Source: Radicibacter daui
Lineage (GTDB): Bacteria > Pseudomonadota > Alphaproteobacteria > Radicibacterales > Radicibacteraceae
Direction of reading: 5' to 3'
Length of the DNA: 64,000 nt
Assembly: GCA_030657355.1 (NCBI GenBank)
Contig: CP131056.1
Location: forward strand, 434,001-498,000
The translations under genes and the position numbers were made by a program. Shown here one piece after another: positions 54,021 through 63,564 of this stretch (its first letter is position 1; each line of letters begins with the position of its first letter). Below the pieces are notes generated by a model that searched no databases, was not told where the DNA came from, and saw nothing but the letters and a program-made list of their open reading frames with translations.

Positions 54021-54926
54021 ATGGTTGGTGTTGTCGATTTTGCGCTGAGCGACGCCGTCGAGGCGATCGCCGTGGAAACCGCCCCGGCTGCCGAGGCGCG
54101 TGGTCTGCGGTTGCTCGCCGATATCGCTCCTGATCTGCCCGAGGCCCTGTCGGGTGACTTCGCCGCCATCGAAACCCTGCTGCGGGCTTTTGCAGCCCAT
54201 GCGCTCGTCCGCACCGAGGCAGGCGGCATCAGCCTGCGCGCCCGCCCGGCGAGCCATTTTGCCGAAGCGGCCGATGGCCGGTCCTTCCTGCGTCTGGAAG
54301 TCAGCGATACCGGTACCGGTTATACGCAGGAGCAACTGGCAACCCTGTTCACCGCTGGAGCGGATGGCCCTGTTCCCGCCGGCCCCGCCGCACTCACGCT
54401 GGCCCGGTGCAGGGTTCTTGCACGGGCAGCGGGCGGTGAGGCGGGGGCGGATTCGATAGAAGGGCTTGGCTGCTGCTACTGGGCGGAGATTCCGATTTCG
54501 GTGCGCGACCCGTCACCGCTTGCCCCGGCCATTGCCATCGAGGATGCGCGCCTTGTCGTTGCCGGTTTCGGCCAGCGCTGGACGGAGGGGCTGCGCAGTA
54601 CCTTCAAGGTTGCCGGGCTCGGCCTTGCCCTGTGGGCAGTGGAAGATGACGACCCGGTCGAACTTGCAGCCCGGCTTGCCGTTGGCGCAGCTGAGCCCGT
54701 GCTGGTGCTGCTGCGTGTCGGGGCGGCGGTGGACGACGTGGGGGCGCTCTGCGCAAGGCTGGCGGCGGCAAGCAAGCCGGCGGTCATCCTTGCCTGTCAG
54801 GAGGGGCAACGGGCGGCGCTTGAGGCGTCCGGGCTGCCCGGGGTGAGTGCCATCATTACCCTGCCGCTACGACGGCAGCCGCTCTGGCGGGCAATTGCCC
54901 TGGCGATGGGGCGGACGGAAGCCTAG
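54021..54926 (+). CDS. Kinase-like ATPase domain plus receiver-like domain, no His domain
   Basis: 301 residues. The first 165 correspond to the part of a hybrid histidine kinase that follows HisKA: DFALSDAVEAIAVE, then LLADIAPDLPEALSGD, then the G1 box SDTGTGYTQEQL. The N-box asparagine is lost (LLRAFAAHALVRT). The last 130 residues look like a receiver fold without a phospho-acceptor Asp in the normal place. There is no DHp helix, membrane span or sensor. It may be a truncated hybrid kinase or a regulatory partner. The start lacks a good ribosome site. Its stop shares CTAG with the convergent sigma factor. Confidence 0.7.
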   Translation: MVGVVDFALSDAVEAIAVETAPAAEARGLRLLADIAPDLPEALSGDFAAIETLLRAFAAHALVRTEAGGISLRARPASHFAEAADGRSFLRLEVSDTGTGYTQEQLATLFTAGADGPVPAGPAALTLARCRVLARAAGGEAGADSIEGLGCCYWAEIPISVRDPSPLAPAIAIEDARLVVAGFGQRWTEGLRSTFKVAGLGLALWAVEDDDPVELAARLAVGAAEPVLVLLRVGAAVDDVGALCARLAAASKPAVILACQEGQRAALEASGLPGVSAIITLPLRRQPLWRAIALAMGRTEA

Positions 54927-55822
54927 CCGCTGAAGCAGCCTGCAAAGGTGCCGCCCAGCAGGGTGCGCAGCCGCTTCATCGCGTTCGCTTCGATCTGACG
55001 CACGCGGTCCCGGCTAAGGCCCAGTTCGTGGCCGATCTTCTCGAAGGAAAGGCGGCTCTCGGTCAGGTGGCGGCGGCGGATCACCAGGGCTTCCTGCCCC
55101 GGCAGGCGCTCCAGCGCCCGTTCCACCAGCCCCTTCCAGTAGGATTGCAACGAGCGTTCTTCGGCAATCTGGTCGGGGCCGGGCATGGCGCAGCCGATCT
55201 CTTCCTGCCAGTCCGGCGCGGTCTCTCCGGCCGCATCGGCGCTGGCAAAGAAGCGGGGGCGGGAGAGGCTGAGGTCGCTGGCCGCGATACGGGCGGCAAG
55301 ATCGCGCACCTCGCCGATGCTCAGGCGAAAACGGGCGGCAAGGCGGGACAGCGTGGCTTCGCCGGGAATTTCGGTGCCGGAGAGAAGGGTGCTGGCCAGC
55401 TTGCGCAGCGAGAAGAACAGCGAGCGATGGGCGCTCGTCTTGCCCGGCCGCACCAGCGACCAGTTGCGCACCACATAGTCCTGCATGGTGGAGCGAATCC
55501 ACCAGCGGGCATAGGTGGCAAAGCGGGCGCCGTTTTCCGGGTGGAAGCGGCCGGTCGCATGCATCAGGCCGATAAGGCCCTCCTGCATCAAATCTTCAAG
55601 CGCCGGACCGAGGCGGGCATAGCGCCGTGCCGCCATCACCACCACGCGCATGTGGCTGAGCGCCAGTGCCTGCGCGGCCTGCACGTCGCCGGCAAGGCTG
55701 CGTTCGGCAAGCGCGCGCTCCTCATCCGCGCTCAGCATTGGCTGGCGGCGGGCGCTGCGGATCAGGTGCAGGGAGGCCTCGGATGTCGGCATGCGCGGGC
55801 GTTTGCGGGGGCTGATGACCAA
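54923..55822 (-). CDS. RpoH-type sigma factor
   Basis: 299 residues from TTG 55822, or about 289 from ATG 55792. Region 2 includes EDLMQEGLIGLMHATGRFHPENGARFATYARWWIRS (partial motif FATYARWWIRS) and the RpoH box appears as RSLFFSLRKL; region 4.2 ends SFEKIGHELGLSRDRVRQIEANAMKRLR. Most heat-shock sigma factors in Alphaproteobacteria have paralogues, and this may be a secondary RpoH. It is divergent from prs across 392 bases and converges on the kinase-like gene. Confidence 0.9.
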   Translation of the reverse strand: MVISPRKRPRMPTSEASLHLIRSARRQPMLSADEERALAERSLAGDVQAAQALALSHMRVVVMAARRYARLGPALEDLMQEGLIGLMHATGRFHPENGARFATYARWWIRSTMQDYVVRNWSLVRPGKTSAHRSLFFSLRKLASTLLSGTEIPGEATLSRLAARFRLSIGEVRDLAARIAASDLSLSRPRFFASADAAGETAPDWQEEIGCAMPGPDQIAEERSLQSYWKGLVERALERLPGQEALVIRRRHLTESRLSFEKIGHELGLSRDRVRQIEANAMKRLRTLLGGTFAGCFSG

Positions 55823-56214
55823 GTAAAGTTATTCCCATACCGGTTTGCTCGGATGAAGCGCCTCCGGATGGGGGTGTTATTCAGCGAACATAGCGCAAAA
55901 ACCGCAGCCGGACTACAGTTGGCGGCCCTTCTGGCCTCCATTTCCGGCGCTGCGCTTCATGCCTTATCTTATCTCCTTCATGCTCATTGCTTTTGTCGGC
56001 CTGATGGTGGTCGGTTGCTGGCCGGTTTGACGGCGTCCCGGGCAGGGTTTTGTGCCCTCGTCATAAAGCTGAAATGAAATTGCTGCGGCAGGTTTGCCAT
56101 TGTCGGGGGGCGCTGTTATGGTGCGCCGCATTCAAGGACGGGCCGCCTCAGGGCTGCCCCTTCCCTGGCACCGGGGTTATCCCCTTCCCTTTGACATAGC
56201 CTCGCGGCCCGCCA
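55823..56214. other. Divergent region between the sigma factor and prs
   Basis: 392 bases. The prs promoter is at 56094-56122. A 23-codon hydrophobic frame (55959-56030) is the only small ORF that caught the eye. No sigma-factor promoter could be assigned with confidence on the minus strand. Confidence 0.55.
56094..56122 (+). promoter_or_regulatory. prs promoter
   Basis: TTGCCA (56094-56099), exactly 17 bases, then TATGGT (56117-56122). The predicted start leaves a leader of about 85 bases before the prs ATG. Confidence 0.6.
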
Positions 56215-57147
56215 ATGAAACTGCTTGCCTGCAATAGCAACGTCCCGCTGGCAGAGGAGATTGCAAAACATCTCCATGTGCCGCTCACCCAGGTCACCAT
56301 CAAGCGCTTCGCTGACCAGGAAGTCTTCGTTGAGATCAACGAGAATGTCCGTGGCCAGGATTGCTTCGTCATCCAGTCGACCTCGCGGCCGGCCAATGAC
56401 CATCTGATGGAACTCCTGGTGATGATCGACGCGTTGCGTCGCGGCTCTGCCCGCCGGATCACCGCCGTCATCCCCTATTTCGGTTACGCCCGCCAGGACC
56501 GCAAGACCGGCCCGCGTACGCCGATCTCGGCCAAGCTGGTGGCAAACCTCATCTCCACCGCCGGCGCCGACCGCGTGCTGACGATGGATCTGCATGCCGG
56601 CCAGATTCAGGGTTTCTTCGACATTCCGCTCGATAACCTGATTGCCGCTCCGCTCTTCAGCCGCGACATGGAGCTGAAGTACGGCCGCGGCGAGCAGGTG
56701 ATGGTCATCTCGCCGGACGTCGGCGGCGTGGTCCGTGCCCGCTCGGTTGCCAAGCGCATCGATGCCCAGCTCGCTATCGTCGACAAGCGTCGCGAGCGTG
56801 CCGGTGTCTCCGAGGTCATGAACATCATCGGTGATGTGAAGGACCGCCGCTGTATCCTCATCGACGACATTGCCGACAGCGCCGGCACGCTGTGCAATGC
56901 CGCCGTCGCGCTGATGGACAAGGGTGCAGCTTCGGTTGCCGCCTATGTTACCCACGGCGTGCTCTCCGGCCAGGCGGTGGAGCGTATCTCCGCCTCGCCG
57001 CTGACCGAGCTGGTGACCACCGACAGCATCCGCCCGACCGAAGCGGTCGAGGCCTGCAAGAACATCCGCGTCGTCTCCGTTGGCCCGCTGATGGCAGAAG
57101 CCATCGACCGCGTCGCCCATGAGCGTTCGGTGTCGGTTCTGTTCTAG
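56215..57147 (+). CDS. prs: Ribose-phosphate pyrophosphokinase
   Basis: 310 residues. Typical blocks are [40 protein letters not shown] and the PRPP loop [10 protein letters not shown]. It makes PRPP from ribose-5-phosphate and ATP for nucleotide, His and Trp synthesis. Monocistronic between its promoter and a strong terminator. Confidence 0.97.
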   Translation: MKLLACNSNVPLAEEIAKHLHVPLTQVTIKRFADQEVFVEINENVRGQDCFVIQSTSRPANDHLMELLVMIDALRRGSARRITAVIPYFGYARQDRKTGPRTPISAKLVANLISTAGADRVLTMDLHAGQIQGFFDIPLDNLIAAPLFSRDMELKYGRGEQVMVISPDVGGVVRARSVAKRIDAQLAIVDKRRERAGVSEVMNIIGDVKDRRCILIDDIADSAGTLCNAAVALMDKGAASVAAYVTHGVLSGQAVERISASPLTELVTTDSIRPTEAVEACKNIRVVSVGPLMAEAIDRVAHERSVSVLF

Positions 57148-57170
57148 GCTTCCTTTCGAAGCTGAAATGA

Positions 57171-57201
57171 AAAGGGCGCCGTTCTCGGCGCCCTTTTTGT
57201 T
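57171..57201. terminator. Bidirectional terminator after prs
   Basis: AAAGGGCGCCG (57171-57181) pairs with CGGCGCCCTTT (57186-57196), loop TTCT, followed by TTTGTTTG; AT-rich flanks on both sides suit the convergent LysE gene as well. Confidence 0.9.
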
Positions 57202-57218
57202 TGTGTGGCGTCAGCCGC

Positions 57219-57875
57219 TCAGTTGCGGGCGGTGCGCTCCAGCGCAAGGCGCAGGCCAAAGCCCAGCAGCACGGTGCCGGTCAGCGCATCCATCACCCGG
57301 CTGACGGCCGGATGGCGCAGCAGTCGCGCAAAAGGCTGGGCGGCCAGCGTCAGCGCCACAAACCAGCCGATACCCATCACGGCATGGATGCCCGCCAGCA
57401 GCAGGCTGAAGGCAATGACATACCCGTTGGAAAAGCTGCCTGCCGGGATGAACTGCGGCAGGAAGGTTACGTAGAACACGCCGACCTTGGGGTTCAGCAG
57501 ATTGGTGGTAAAGCCACGGCGCAGCCACTGGTGGCCGGCCGCCGCAACGGCATCTTCGCCCGGTAGGGTGGCCGGCGAACGTTTGCCGAGTGCGCCCCGA
57601 ATCATGCCAAAGCCCATCCAGATCAGATAGGCGGCGCCGGCATAACGCAAAATCTCATAGGCAAGCTGCGAGAGGGCAAGCAGCGCACCGAGCCCCACCG
57701 AGGCAGCTATGCCCCAGGCAAGACAGCCGGCGCAGATGCCGAGCCCCGCCATCAGCGCCGGGCGCGGGCCTTCCACCAGTGCGGTGCGCAGCACCAGCGC
57801 AGTATCGAGGCCGGGGGTCAGGGTCAGAAGGCCGGCAGCAACGCTGAAGGCCATGAGGGCATGCACCGGATCCAT
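57219..57875 (-). CDS. LysE/RhtB-family exporter
   Basis: 218 residues, about six spans. Family signatures: GLLTLTPGLDTALVLRTAL, GAAYLIWMGFGMIRG and FTTNLLNPKVGVFYVTFLPQF. These proteins export amino acids such as Thr, Leu or homoserine lactone. ATG 57875 gives the right N-terminus. The frame is open to 58883 but that part is antisense to ade. It is divergent from ade across 153 bases; I saw no purine riboswitch there. Confidence 0.92.
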   Translation of the reverse strand: MDPVHALMAFSVAAGLLTLTPGLDTALVLRTALVEGPRPALMAGLGICAGCLAWGIAASVGLGALLALSQLAYEILRYAGAAYLIWMGFGMIRGALGKRSPATLPGEDAVAAAGHQWLRRGFTTNLLNPKVGVFYVTFLPQFIPAGSFSNGYVIAFSLLLAGIHAVMGIGWFVALTLAAQPFARLLRHPAVSRVMDALTGTVLLGFGLRLALERTARN

Positions 57876-58031
57876 TTTGCCAAAGCTCGCAATGAGAGGT
57901 TGGTGAAGAAAGGAGATAGCCCTGCCGGCGCCGTGCCGTCCAGTGAGCAGCCAAGGGGCGGTTGCGGGCCTTCCGTGTGCTGGTACACAGTGTCGGCAAC
58001 AGGACTTACCCCGCGCCGCTGGAGCCAGATG

Positions 58032-59777
58032 ATGAAGTTCACCGAAGCCACGCTTGCCCGCCGTATCGATCAGGGCACCGGCCGCAGTCCGGCCGATCTG
58101 GTGCTGAAGGGCGGCAAGTTCCTCAATGTGGTGACGGGCGAAGTGGCCGAGGGCGATATCGCCATCTGCGGCGACACCATTGTCGGCACCTATGAAAGTT
58201 ATGCCGGTACCGAGGAGATCGATATCAGCGGCCTTACCGCCGTGCCGGGCTTCATCGATACCCATCTGCATGTCGAAAGCTCGCTCGTGACCCCGCACGA
58301 GTTCGACCGCTGCGTGCTGCCGCGCGGTACCACCACGGCCATTTGCGATCCGCATGAGATTGCCAATGTGCTGGGCATCGAGGGCATCGAGTTCTTTTTG
58401 CAGAGCGCGCGCGAGCTGGTGATGGACCTGCATGTCCAGCTCAGCTCCTGTGTGCCGGCGACCGACCATCTGGAGACCTCCGGCGCCAATCTTTCTGCCG
58501 CCGACCTCCTGCCTTACAAGGACGATCCCGCCGTCATCGGCCTTGCCGAATTCATGAATTTCCCCGGCGTGCTGTTCAAGGATCCGGGCTGCCTTGCCAA
58601 GCTCTCCGCCTTTTCCGGCGGCCATATCGACGGTCATGCCCCGCTGGTGCGCGGCTATGACATCAACGGCTATCTGAGCGCCGGTATCCTGACCGACCAT
58701 GAATGCACGCAGCTTGAGGAAGCGCGCGAGAAGCTGCGCAAGGGCATGCACATCCTGATGCGCGAAGGCTCGGTTACCAAGGATATCAAGGCGCTCGCCT
58801 CGCTGATCGACGAGGTGAATTCTCCCTTCATCTCCTTCTGCACCGATGATCGCAATCCGCTGGAAATCGCGCATGAGGGGCATCTGGATTTTGCCCTGCG
58901 CAAGGCCATCCGCCTCGGTGCGCCGGTGGCGGCGGTCTATCGCGCAGCCAGCTGGTCGGCGGCGCGCGGCTTTGGCCTGCGCGGCAAGGGCCTCATTGCG
59001 CCGGGTTATCGTGCCGACATCGTGCTGGTGGAAGATCTGGCCGAGGTCAGCGTGCGCAAGGTCATCAAGGATGGCCGGTCCGTCACCGATGCCAGTTTTG
59101 CCGCCCGCAAGCCGGTGGCGCCGGTTGGCCTCAGGTCAGTCAAGCTGCCGGTGCTGGAAGCGTCCGATTTCGCCATCCGCACCAACAATGCCGGCCCCAC
59201 GGTCAAGGCGCCGCTCATCGGCATCCTGCCTGACCGCATCATCACCGAACGGCGCACGGCAGAGCTGGCAGTCAGCGCCGGCGGCGTTGCCGCCGACCCG
59301 GCGCAGGATGCGCTCAAGATCTGTGTGGTCGAGCGTCATGGCCGCACCGGCAATGGCGGCAAGCCCAATATCGGGCGTGGTTTCGTGCAGGGCTTCGGCT
59401 TCAAGCGCGGTGCGCTCGGCTCTTCCGTCGGGCATGACAGCCACAATGTCTGCGTCGTCGGTACCAGCGACGAGGACATGGCGATTGCCGCCAACCGTCT
59501 CACCGAAATCCAGGGCGGCTTCGTTGCCGTGCTGGACGGCAAGATCGTCGGCGAGCTGCCGCTGCCGGTGGCCGGCCTGATGAGCGACCAGCCTTTTGAT
59601 GTGGTGGAAAAGAAGCTGGTGGAAATCCGCGCCGCAGCGAAGGAGATGGGCTGCACCTTGCCGGAGCCCTATCTGCTGCTCGCCTTCCTGCCGCTGTCGG
59701 TCATCCCGCACCTCAAGATCACCGACAAGGGTCTGGTTGATGTCGACCAGTTTGCCCTCATCGAGGCTTTTGCCTGA
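58032..59777 (+). CDS. ade: Adenine deaminase
   Basis: 581 residues. The amidohydrolase metal motif is DTHLHVESS, followed by CDPHEIANVLG and the characteristic SGGHIDGHAP; the C-terminal adenine-deaminase domain has GRTGNGGKPNIGRGF and SVGHDSHNVCVVG. It converts adenine to hypoxanthine. GGAG at 58021 fits the second of two tandem ATGs (58032) better than the first (58029). The frame upstream to 57861 is the shadow of the LysE start. Confidence 0.95.
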   Translation: MKFTEATLARRIDQGTGRSPADLVLKGGKFLNVVTGEVAEGDIAICGDTIVGTYESYAGTEEIDISGLTAVPGFIDTHLHVESSLVTPHEFDRCVLPRGTTTAICDPHEIANVLGIEGIEFFLQSARELVMDLHVQLSSCVPATDHLETSGANLSAADLLPYKDDPAVIGLAEFMNFPGVLFKDPGCLAKLSAFSGGHIDGHAPLVRGYDINGYLSAGILTDHECTQLEEAREKLRKGMHILMREGSVTKDIKALASLIDEVNSPFISFCTDDRNPLEIAHEGHLDFALRKAIRLGAPVAAVYRAASWSAARGFGLRGKGLIAPGYRADIVLVEDLAEVSVRKVIKDGRSVTDASFAARKPVAPVGLRSVKLPVLEASDFAIRTNNAGPTVKAPLIGILPDRIITERRTAELAVSAGGVAADPAQDALKICVVERHGRTGNGGKPNIGRGFVQGFGFKRGALGSSVGHDSHNVCVVGTSDEDMAIAANRLTEIQGGFVAVLDGKIVGELPLPVAGLMSDQPFDVVEKKLVEIRAAAKEMGCTLPEPYLLLAFLPLSVIPHLKITDKGLVDVDQFALIEAFA

Positions 59778-59801
59778 CGGCCCGGTTCACCGGGCTTCCC
59801 G

Positions 59802-59844
59802 GCCGCTGCCGGCCTTCCCGGTAAGGGAGAGGGCCGGCAGCGGC
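59802..59844. terminator. Large hairpin between ade and the ABC transporter
   Basis: A 13-bp perfect stem (59802-59814 with 59832-59844) with an inner TTCCC/GGGA pairing lies between convergent genes. There is no T-run, so it is a 3' end structure rather than a classical terminator. Confidence 0.6.
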
Positions 59845-59871
59845 TGATGGTCCGCCGTTATTCAGGCGCCT

Positions 59872-60897
59872 TCAGCCCGCACGGGGTTTCCCGTGGGAGA
59901 AGCGGGATGCGTGTGCCTGAATGACGATGACCACCAGCAGGAAGCCCCCCCGGATGACGGACTGCCAGTAAGCGCTGAGGCTGATGAGCCCCTTGCCGTT
60001 CTCGAAATTGAGGATGTTGAAGATAAGGCCCAGCAGCAGCGCACCGGCGAGCGTGGCGGGGATGGAGCCAAGGCCGCCGGTCAGCAGCGTACCGCCGACG
60101 ACGACGGAAGCGATGGCGGAAAGCTCCCATCCCAAGCCTTCCAGCGGTTGCCCGGCGCCAAAGCCGGAAGCGAGCACCACGCCGGCGAGCCCTGCCGCCG
60201 CACCGCTGATCATATAGGCACCCCACTGCACCCGCTCGACGCGCAGGCCCATGAGTTTTGCGGCCTCGGTATCGCCGCCCACGGCCAGTACATGCCGGCC
60301 GAAAGGCAGCTTCTCCAGCGTGACCCAGGCGATGAGGAAGATGCCGGCCATCAGCACCACCGGCCAGGGCACCACACCAAAGGCGCTGCCCATGCCGAAC
60401 TGGGTGAAGTTGCTGTCCCACGAAACCGGCACCGACTGGTTGCCCGATATCACCAGCGCCAGCCCGCGCGCGGCCAGCATCATGGCGAGCGTGGTGATGA
60501 AGGGCACGATGCGCATGCGGGTGATGATGAAGGCGTTGATGACGCCGCAAAGGATGCCGACACCCAGCCCCGCGGGCAGCGCCACCTCGATGCCATAGGG
60601 GCTGGCGAAGGCGCTGACCACGCTGCTGAGCGCGGCGACCGACCCCACGGAAAGATCGATGCCGCCGGTTAGTATGACAAAGCACATGCCAAGCGCGATG
60701 AGCACGAACATCGAGTTGTAGGAGAGGAAGCTGAAGATGTTGTACTCGGTCAGAAACCGGTCGTAGCGCAGGGCGGCAAACAGGATGAGCAGCGCCAGCG
60801 CCACCCATACCCCGCCGGTGCGCAGGTCGCTCTGGCCCCGGCGCATGAAGCGGCTGAAATTGAAAAGCCGGGAGAGGTCGGCGTTGAGATCGGCCAT
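59872..60897 (-). CDS. yjfF: Sugar ABC transporter permease, YjfF-like
   Basis: 341 residues, about nine spans, of the RbsC-type BPD_transp_2 family: IALGMCFVILTGGIDLSVGSVAALS and VGGTLLTGGLGSIPATLAGA are diagnostic. With the neighbouring YtfT-like permease it forms the membrane channel of a galactofuranose-type importer. Last gene of the operon, five bases after ytfT. Confidence 0.88.
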   Translation of the reverse strand: MADLNADLSRLFNFSRFMRRGQSDLRTGGVWVALALLILFAALRYDRFLTEYNIFSFLSYNSMFVLIALGMCFVILTGGIDLSVGSVAALSSVVSAFASPYGIEVALPAGLGVGILCGVINAFIITRMRIVPFITTLAMMLAARGLALVISGNQSVPVSWDSNFTQFGMGSAFGVVPWPVVLMAGIFLIAWVTLEKLPFGRHVLAVGGDTEAAKLMGLRVERVQWGAYMISGAAAGLAGVVLASGFGAGQPLEGLGWELSAIASVVVGGTLLTGGLGSIPATLAGALLLGLIFNILNFENGKGLISLSAYWQSVIRGGFLLVVIVIQAHASRFSHGKPRAG

Positions 60898-60902
60898 GGT
60901 CG

Positions 60903-61916
60903 TCAGTCCCGGCGGTTTTGTTGCAGATAGACGGCGGCGATGATGATGCCGGCCTTGGCGATGAGGGCGACGGCATCCGGCACGCCGTTGGCGAGCAGCG
61001 TGTACCGCACCAGCTGGATGATCAGCGCGCCGATGATGACGTTGAAAACCGGAGCCTTGCCGCCGGTCAGCAGTGTGCCGCCCACCACGGCGGCAGCAAT
61101 GGCATCCAGCTCCATCAAAAGGCCGGCCTGATTGGCATCGGAAGCCGAGTTGATGGCGCTGACGATAAGGCCGGCGATACCGGCCAATGCCGCGCAGAGC
61201 GAATAGACAACCAGCTTCACCCGCCGCACCGGTACGCCAGCCAGCCTTGCTGCCCGCTCATTGCCGCCCACGGCCAGCAGGTAGCGGCCAAAGAGCGTGC
61301 GCCTGACGAGGAACCACGCCCCGGCCGCCAGGGCCAGGCAAAGCCAGGCCTGCACCGGCAGCCCCAGCAGGCGGCCGGTGGCAATGAAGCTGAAGCCGGG
61401 GTTGGAGAAGGTCTGCAGGTTGCCGTTGGTCAGCACCTGCGCAATGCCGCGCCCGGAGATGAAAAGAATGAGCGTCGCCACGATGGGCTGGACGCCATAA
61501 CGGCTGACAAGCCAGCCATTGAAGAGGCCGCAAAGCGCCGCCACGGCGACGGGCACTATGAACGCAGCGGCAAGGCCGATGGCCGGATGGGCCGTTGCAA
61601 ACCCGGAGAGAAAGATGAGCGGGGCGAGCGCGCCGGAGAGCGCCATGACCGAGCCGACCGAAAGATCGATGCCGCCGCTCGCAATCACCAGCGTCATACC
61701 CAGCGCCACGATAGCGATGGTCGCGACCTGGGTGAGGTTGATGTAGAGCGTCTGCATCGCCAGAAAATTCGGCGTCAGCACCACATTGACCACCAGCAGC
61801 ACGGCAAAGGCGATGAGCGTGCCGTGGCGCGTCAACAGCCCGGCGCGGCGCGGCGGCTTCGGGGTGTTCAGTGCCGTATCCGTCTTGGTGACCATCTGAT
61901 CCGCCGTCCCGCTCAT
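60903..61916 (-). CDS. ytfT: Sugar ABC transporter permease, YtfT-like
   Basis: 337 residues, the same family as the next permease: VALGMTLVIASGGIDLSVGSVMALSG and VVGGTLLTGGKAPVFNVIIGA. Its ATG overlaps the ATPase stop by four bases (ATGA). It pairs with the YjfF-like subunit. Confidence 0.88.
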   Translation of the reverse strand: MSGTADQMVTKTDTALNTPKPPRRAGLLTRHGTLIAFAVLLVVNVVLTPNFLAMQTLYINLTQVATIAIVALGMTLVIASGGIDLSVGSVMALSGALAPLIFLSGFATAHPAIGLAAAFIVPVAVAALCGLFNGWLVSRYGVQPIVATLILFISGRGIAQVLTNGNLQTFSNPGFSFIATGRLLGLPVQAWLCLALAAGAWFLVRRTLFGRYLLAVGGNERAARLAGVPVRRVKLVVYSLCAALAGIAGLIVSAINSASDANQAGLLMELDAIAAAVVGGTLLTGGKAPVFNVIIGALIIQLVRYTLLANGVPDAVALIAKAGIIIAAVYLQQNRRD

Positions 61917-63478
61917 GCCCGCGCCTCCCCCGCCGGGGGTACTTCAATCGCAACCGCCCGCAGCAGCGCGTCTTCGCTAAGGCCGTCACCGTCCAGTTCT
62001 TCCACGGTGCGGCCCTCATGAACGACGATCACCCGGTCGCCGCCCTCCACCAGTTCCTCGAACTCGGAGGAGACCATCAGCACGGCAAGGCCGCGGTCGG
62101 CGAGCTGGCGGATCAGGGTCTGGATTTCGTGTTTGGCGCCGACATCAATGCCGCGCGTGGGCTCGTCCAGCATCAGCAGCTTCGGCTGCATGGCCATCCA
62201 GCGGGCGAGCAGCACTTTTTGCTGGTTGCCGCCGGAAAGCTCGCGGATGGGCTGGTCCATATCCGCGGTCTTGATGCCCAGGCGGCCGATGTAACTCTCC
62301 ACCAGCTTGCGCTCCTCCCCCTCCGGCAGCACGCCGCGCCGGGCAAGACGGGGAAGGAGGGCCAGCGTCAGGTTCTCGCGCACGGAAAGGCCGGGCACGA
62401 TGCCATCGATCTTGCGGTCCTCCGGGCACAGCGCAAAACCGGCGGCAATCGCAAGGCGCGGGTCGGCCTCGTTTATCTCGCCGCCCGCGATATGGATGCT
62501 GCCGCGCTCATGGGCATCGAGGCCAAACAAGGCGCGCAGGATTTCGGTGCGGCCGGAGCCGAGCAATCCGGCAAGGCCGACAATCTCGCCCTCGCGCACG
62601 GCAAGGTCGGCGGATTTGAGCCGGGTGCCGGCGCCGAGCCCGTCGGTGCGCACCACCTCGGCGCCGGGGGCGCGGGCGGCGCGGGAAAAACCGGTGAGGC
62701 CGGCGCTCTCCAGCTCGCTGGCGTCCCGCCCCAGCATCGCGGCGATGAGGCCGAGCTTTGTCACCTCACTCATGCGGTGGCGGGCGATGGTGCGCCCGTC
62801 GCGCATGATCGTCACGCTGTCGCAGATGCGAAACAGCTCATCGAGATGGTGGCTTACATATAGGACTGAAACGCCGCTGGCCTTGAGGTTGTTAATGACC
62901 CGGAACAACACTTCCGTCTCATTGTCATCCAGCGAGGAGGTGGGTTCGTCCATGATGACGAGCCGGGCATCGAAGGAAACGGCCCGGGCAATCGCCACCA
63001 TCTGCTGCAGGGCGATGTTGTAGTGCCTGAGCGGCCGGGTCACATCGATGTCGATCTCGAAACGCGCCAGCACCTCGCGGGCACGGGCGTTTGCTGCTTT
63101 CCAGTCGATCATGCCCCAGCGCTTCGGCTCGTGGCCGAGGCAGATATTTTCTGCCACCGACCGGTAACCGACCAGATTCACTTCCTGGAAGATGGTGCTG
63201 ATGCCGCCAAGCTGCGCGTCGTGCGGGGAGGTGAAGCTCACCGGCTGGCCCGCGAACAGGATCTCGCCCTCGTCGCGGCGATAGGCCCCGTTCAAAACCT
63301 TGATCATGGAGGATTTGCCGGCGCCGTTCTGGCCGATCAGGGCATGAACCTCGCCGGGGGCAATTTCCAGCGTGCCGTCTGCGATAGCGGGAATGCCGGC
63401 GAAGGATTTGCGGATCCCCCGCATGCTCAAAAGCGGTGCCGGCGCTGCGGTGTCGGCAGTCGCGCTGGTAGCGGCCAT
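61913..63478 (-). CDS. ytfR: Sugar ABC transporter ATPase (two domains), YtfR-like
   Basis: 521 residues with two ABC domains. Domain 1 has Walker A GQNGAGKSS near residue 52 and Walker B ARLVIMDEPTSSLD; domain 2 has a degenerate Walker A (LLGSGRTEILRALF, Lys replaced) as in RbsA/MglA-type proteins, then LSGGNQQKVLLARW and LLMLDEPTRGID. AGGGG eight bases before ATG 63478 is the ribosome site. Between it and ytfQ lie 192 bases with a large hairpin. Confidence 0.93.
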   Translation of the reverse strand: MAATSATADTAAPAPLLSMRGIRKSFAGIPAIADGTLEIAPGEVHALIGQNGAGKSSMIKVLNGAYRRDEGEILFAGQPVSFTSPHDAQLGGISTIFQEVNLVGYRSVAENICLGHEPKRWGMIDWKAANARAREVLARFEIDIDVTRPLRHYNIALQQMVAIARAVSFDARLVIMDEPTSSLDDNETEVLFRVINNLKASGVSVLYVSHHLDELFRICDSVTIMRDGRTIARHRMSEVTKLGLIAAMLGRDASELESAGLTGFSRAARAPGAEVVRTDGLGAGTRLKSADLAVREGEIVGLAGLLGSGRTEILRALFGLDAHERGSIHIAGGEINEADPRLAIAAGFALCPEDRKIDGIVPGLSVRENLTLALLPRLARRGVLPEGEERKLVESYIGRLGIKTADMDQPIRELSGGNQQKVLLARWMAMQPKLLMLDEPTRGIDVGAKHEIQTLIRQLADRGLAVLMVSSEFEELVEGGDRVIVVHEGRTVEELDGDGLSEDALLRAVAIEVPPAGEARA

Positions 63479-63564
63479 GCGGTAAAGCCCCTCCCCGGGC
63501 TTTGAGGGTGCCGGTTAGGCCCGGCTTTTCCTCGGCTGGCTTTTTTATCTATTGCCTGACTGTG

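Noticed and set aside
57876-58031. Purine riboswitch before adenine deaminase
   Set aside because: No three-way-junction pattern or conserved purine-aptamer core could be drawn; the leader is also short.
57876-58883. Upstream extension of the LysE frame giving 554 residues
   Set aside because: It is antisense to ade, and the exporter's normal N-terminus begins at 57875.
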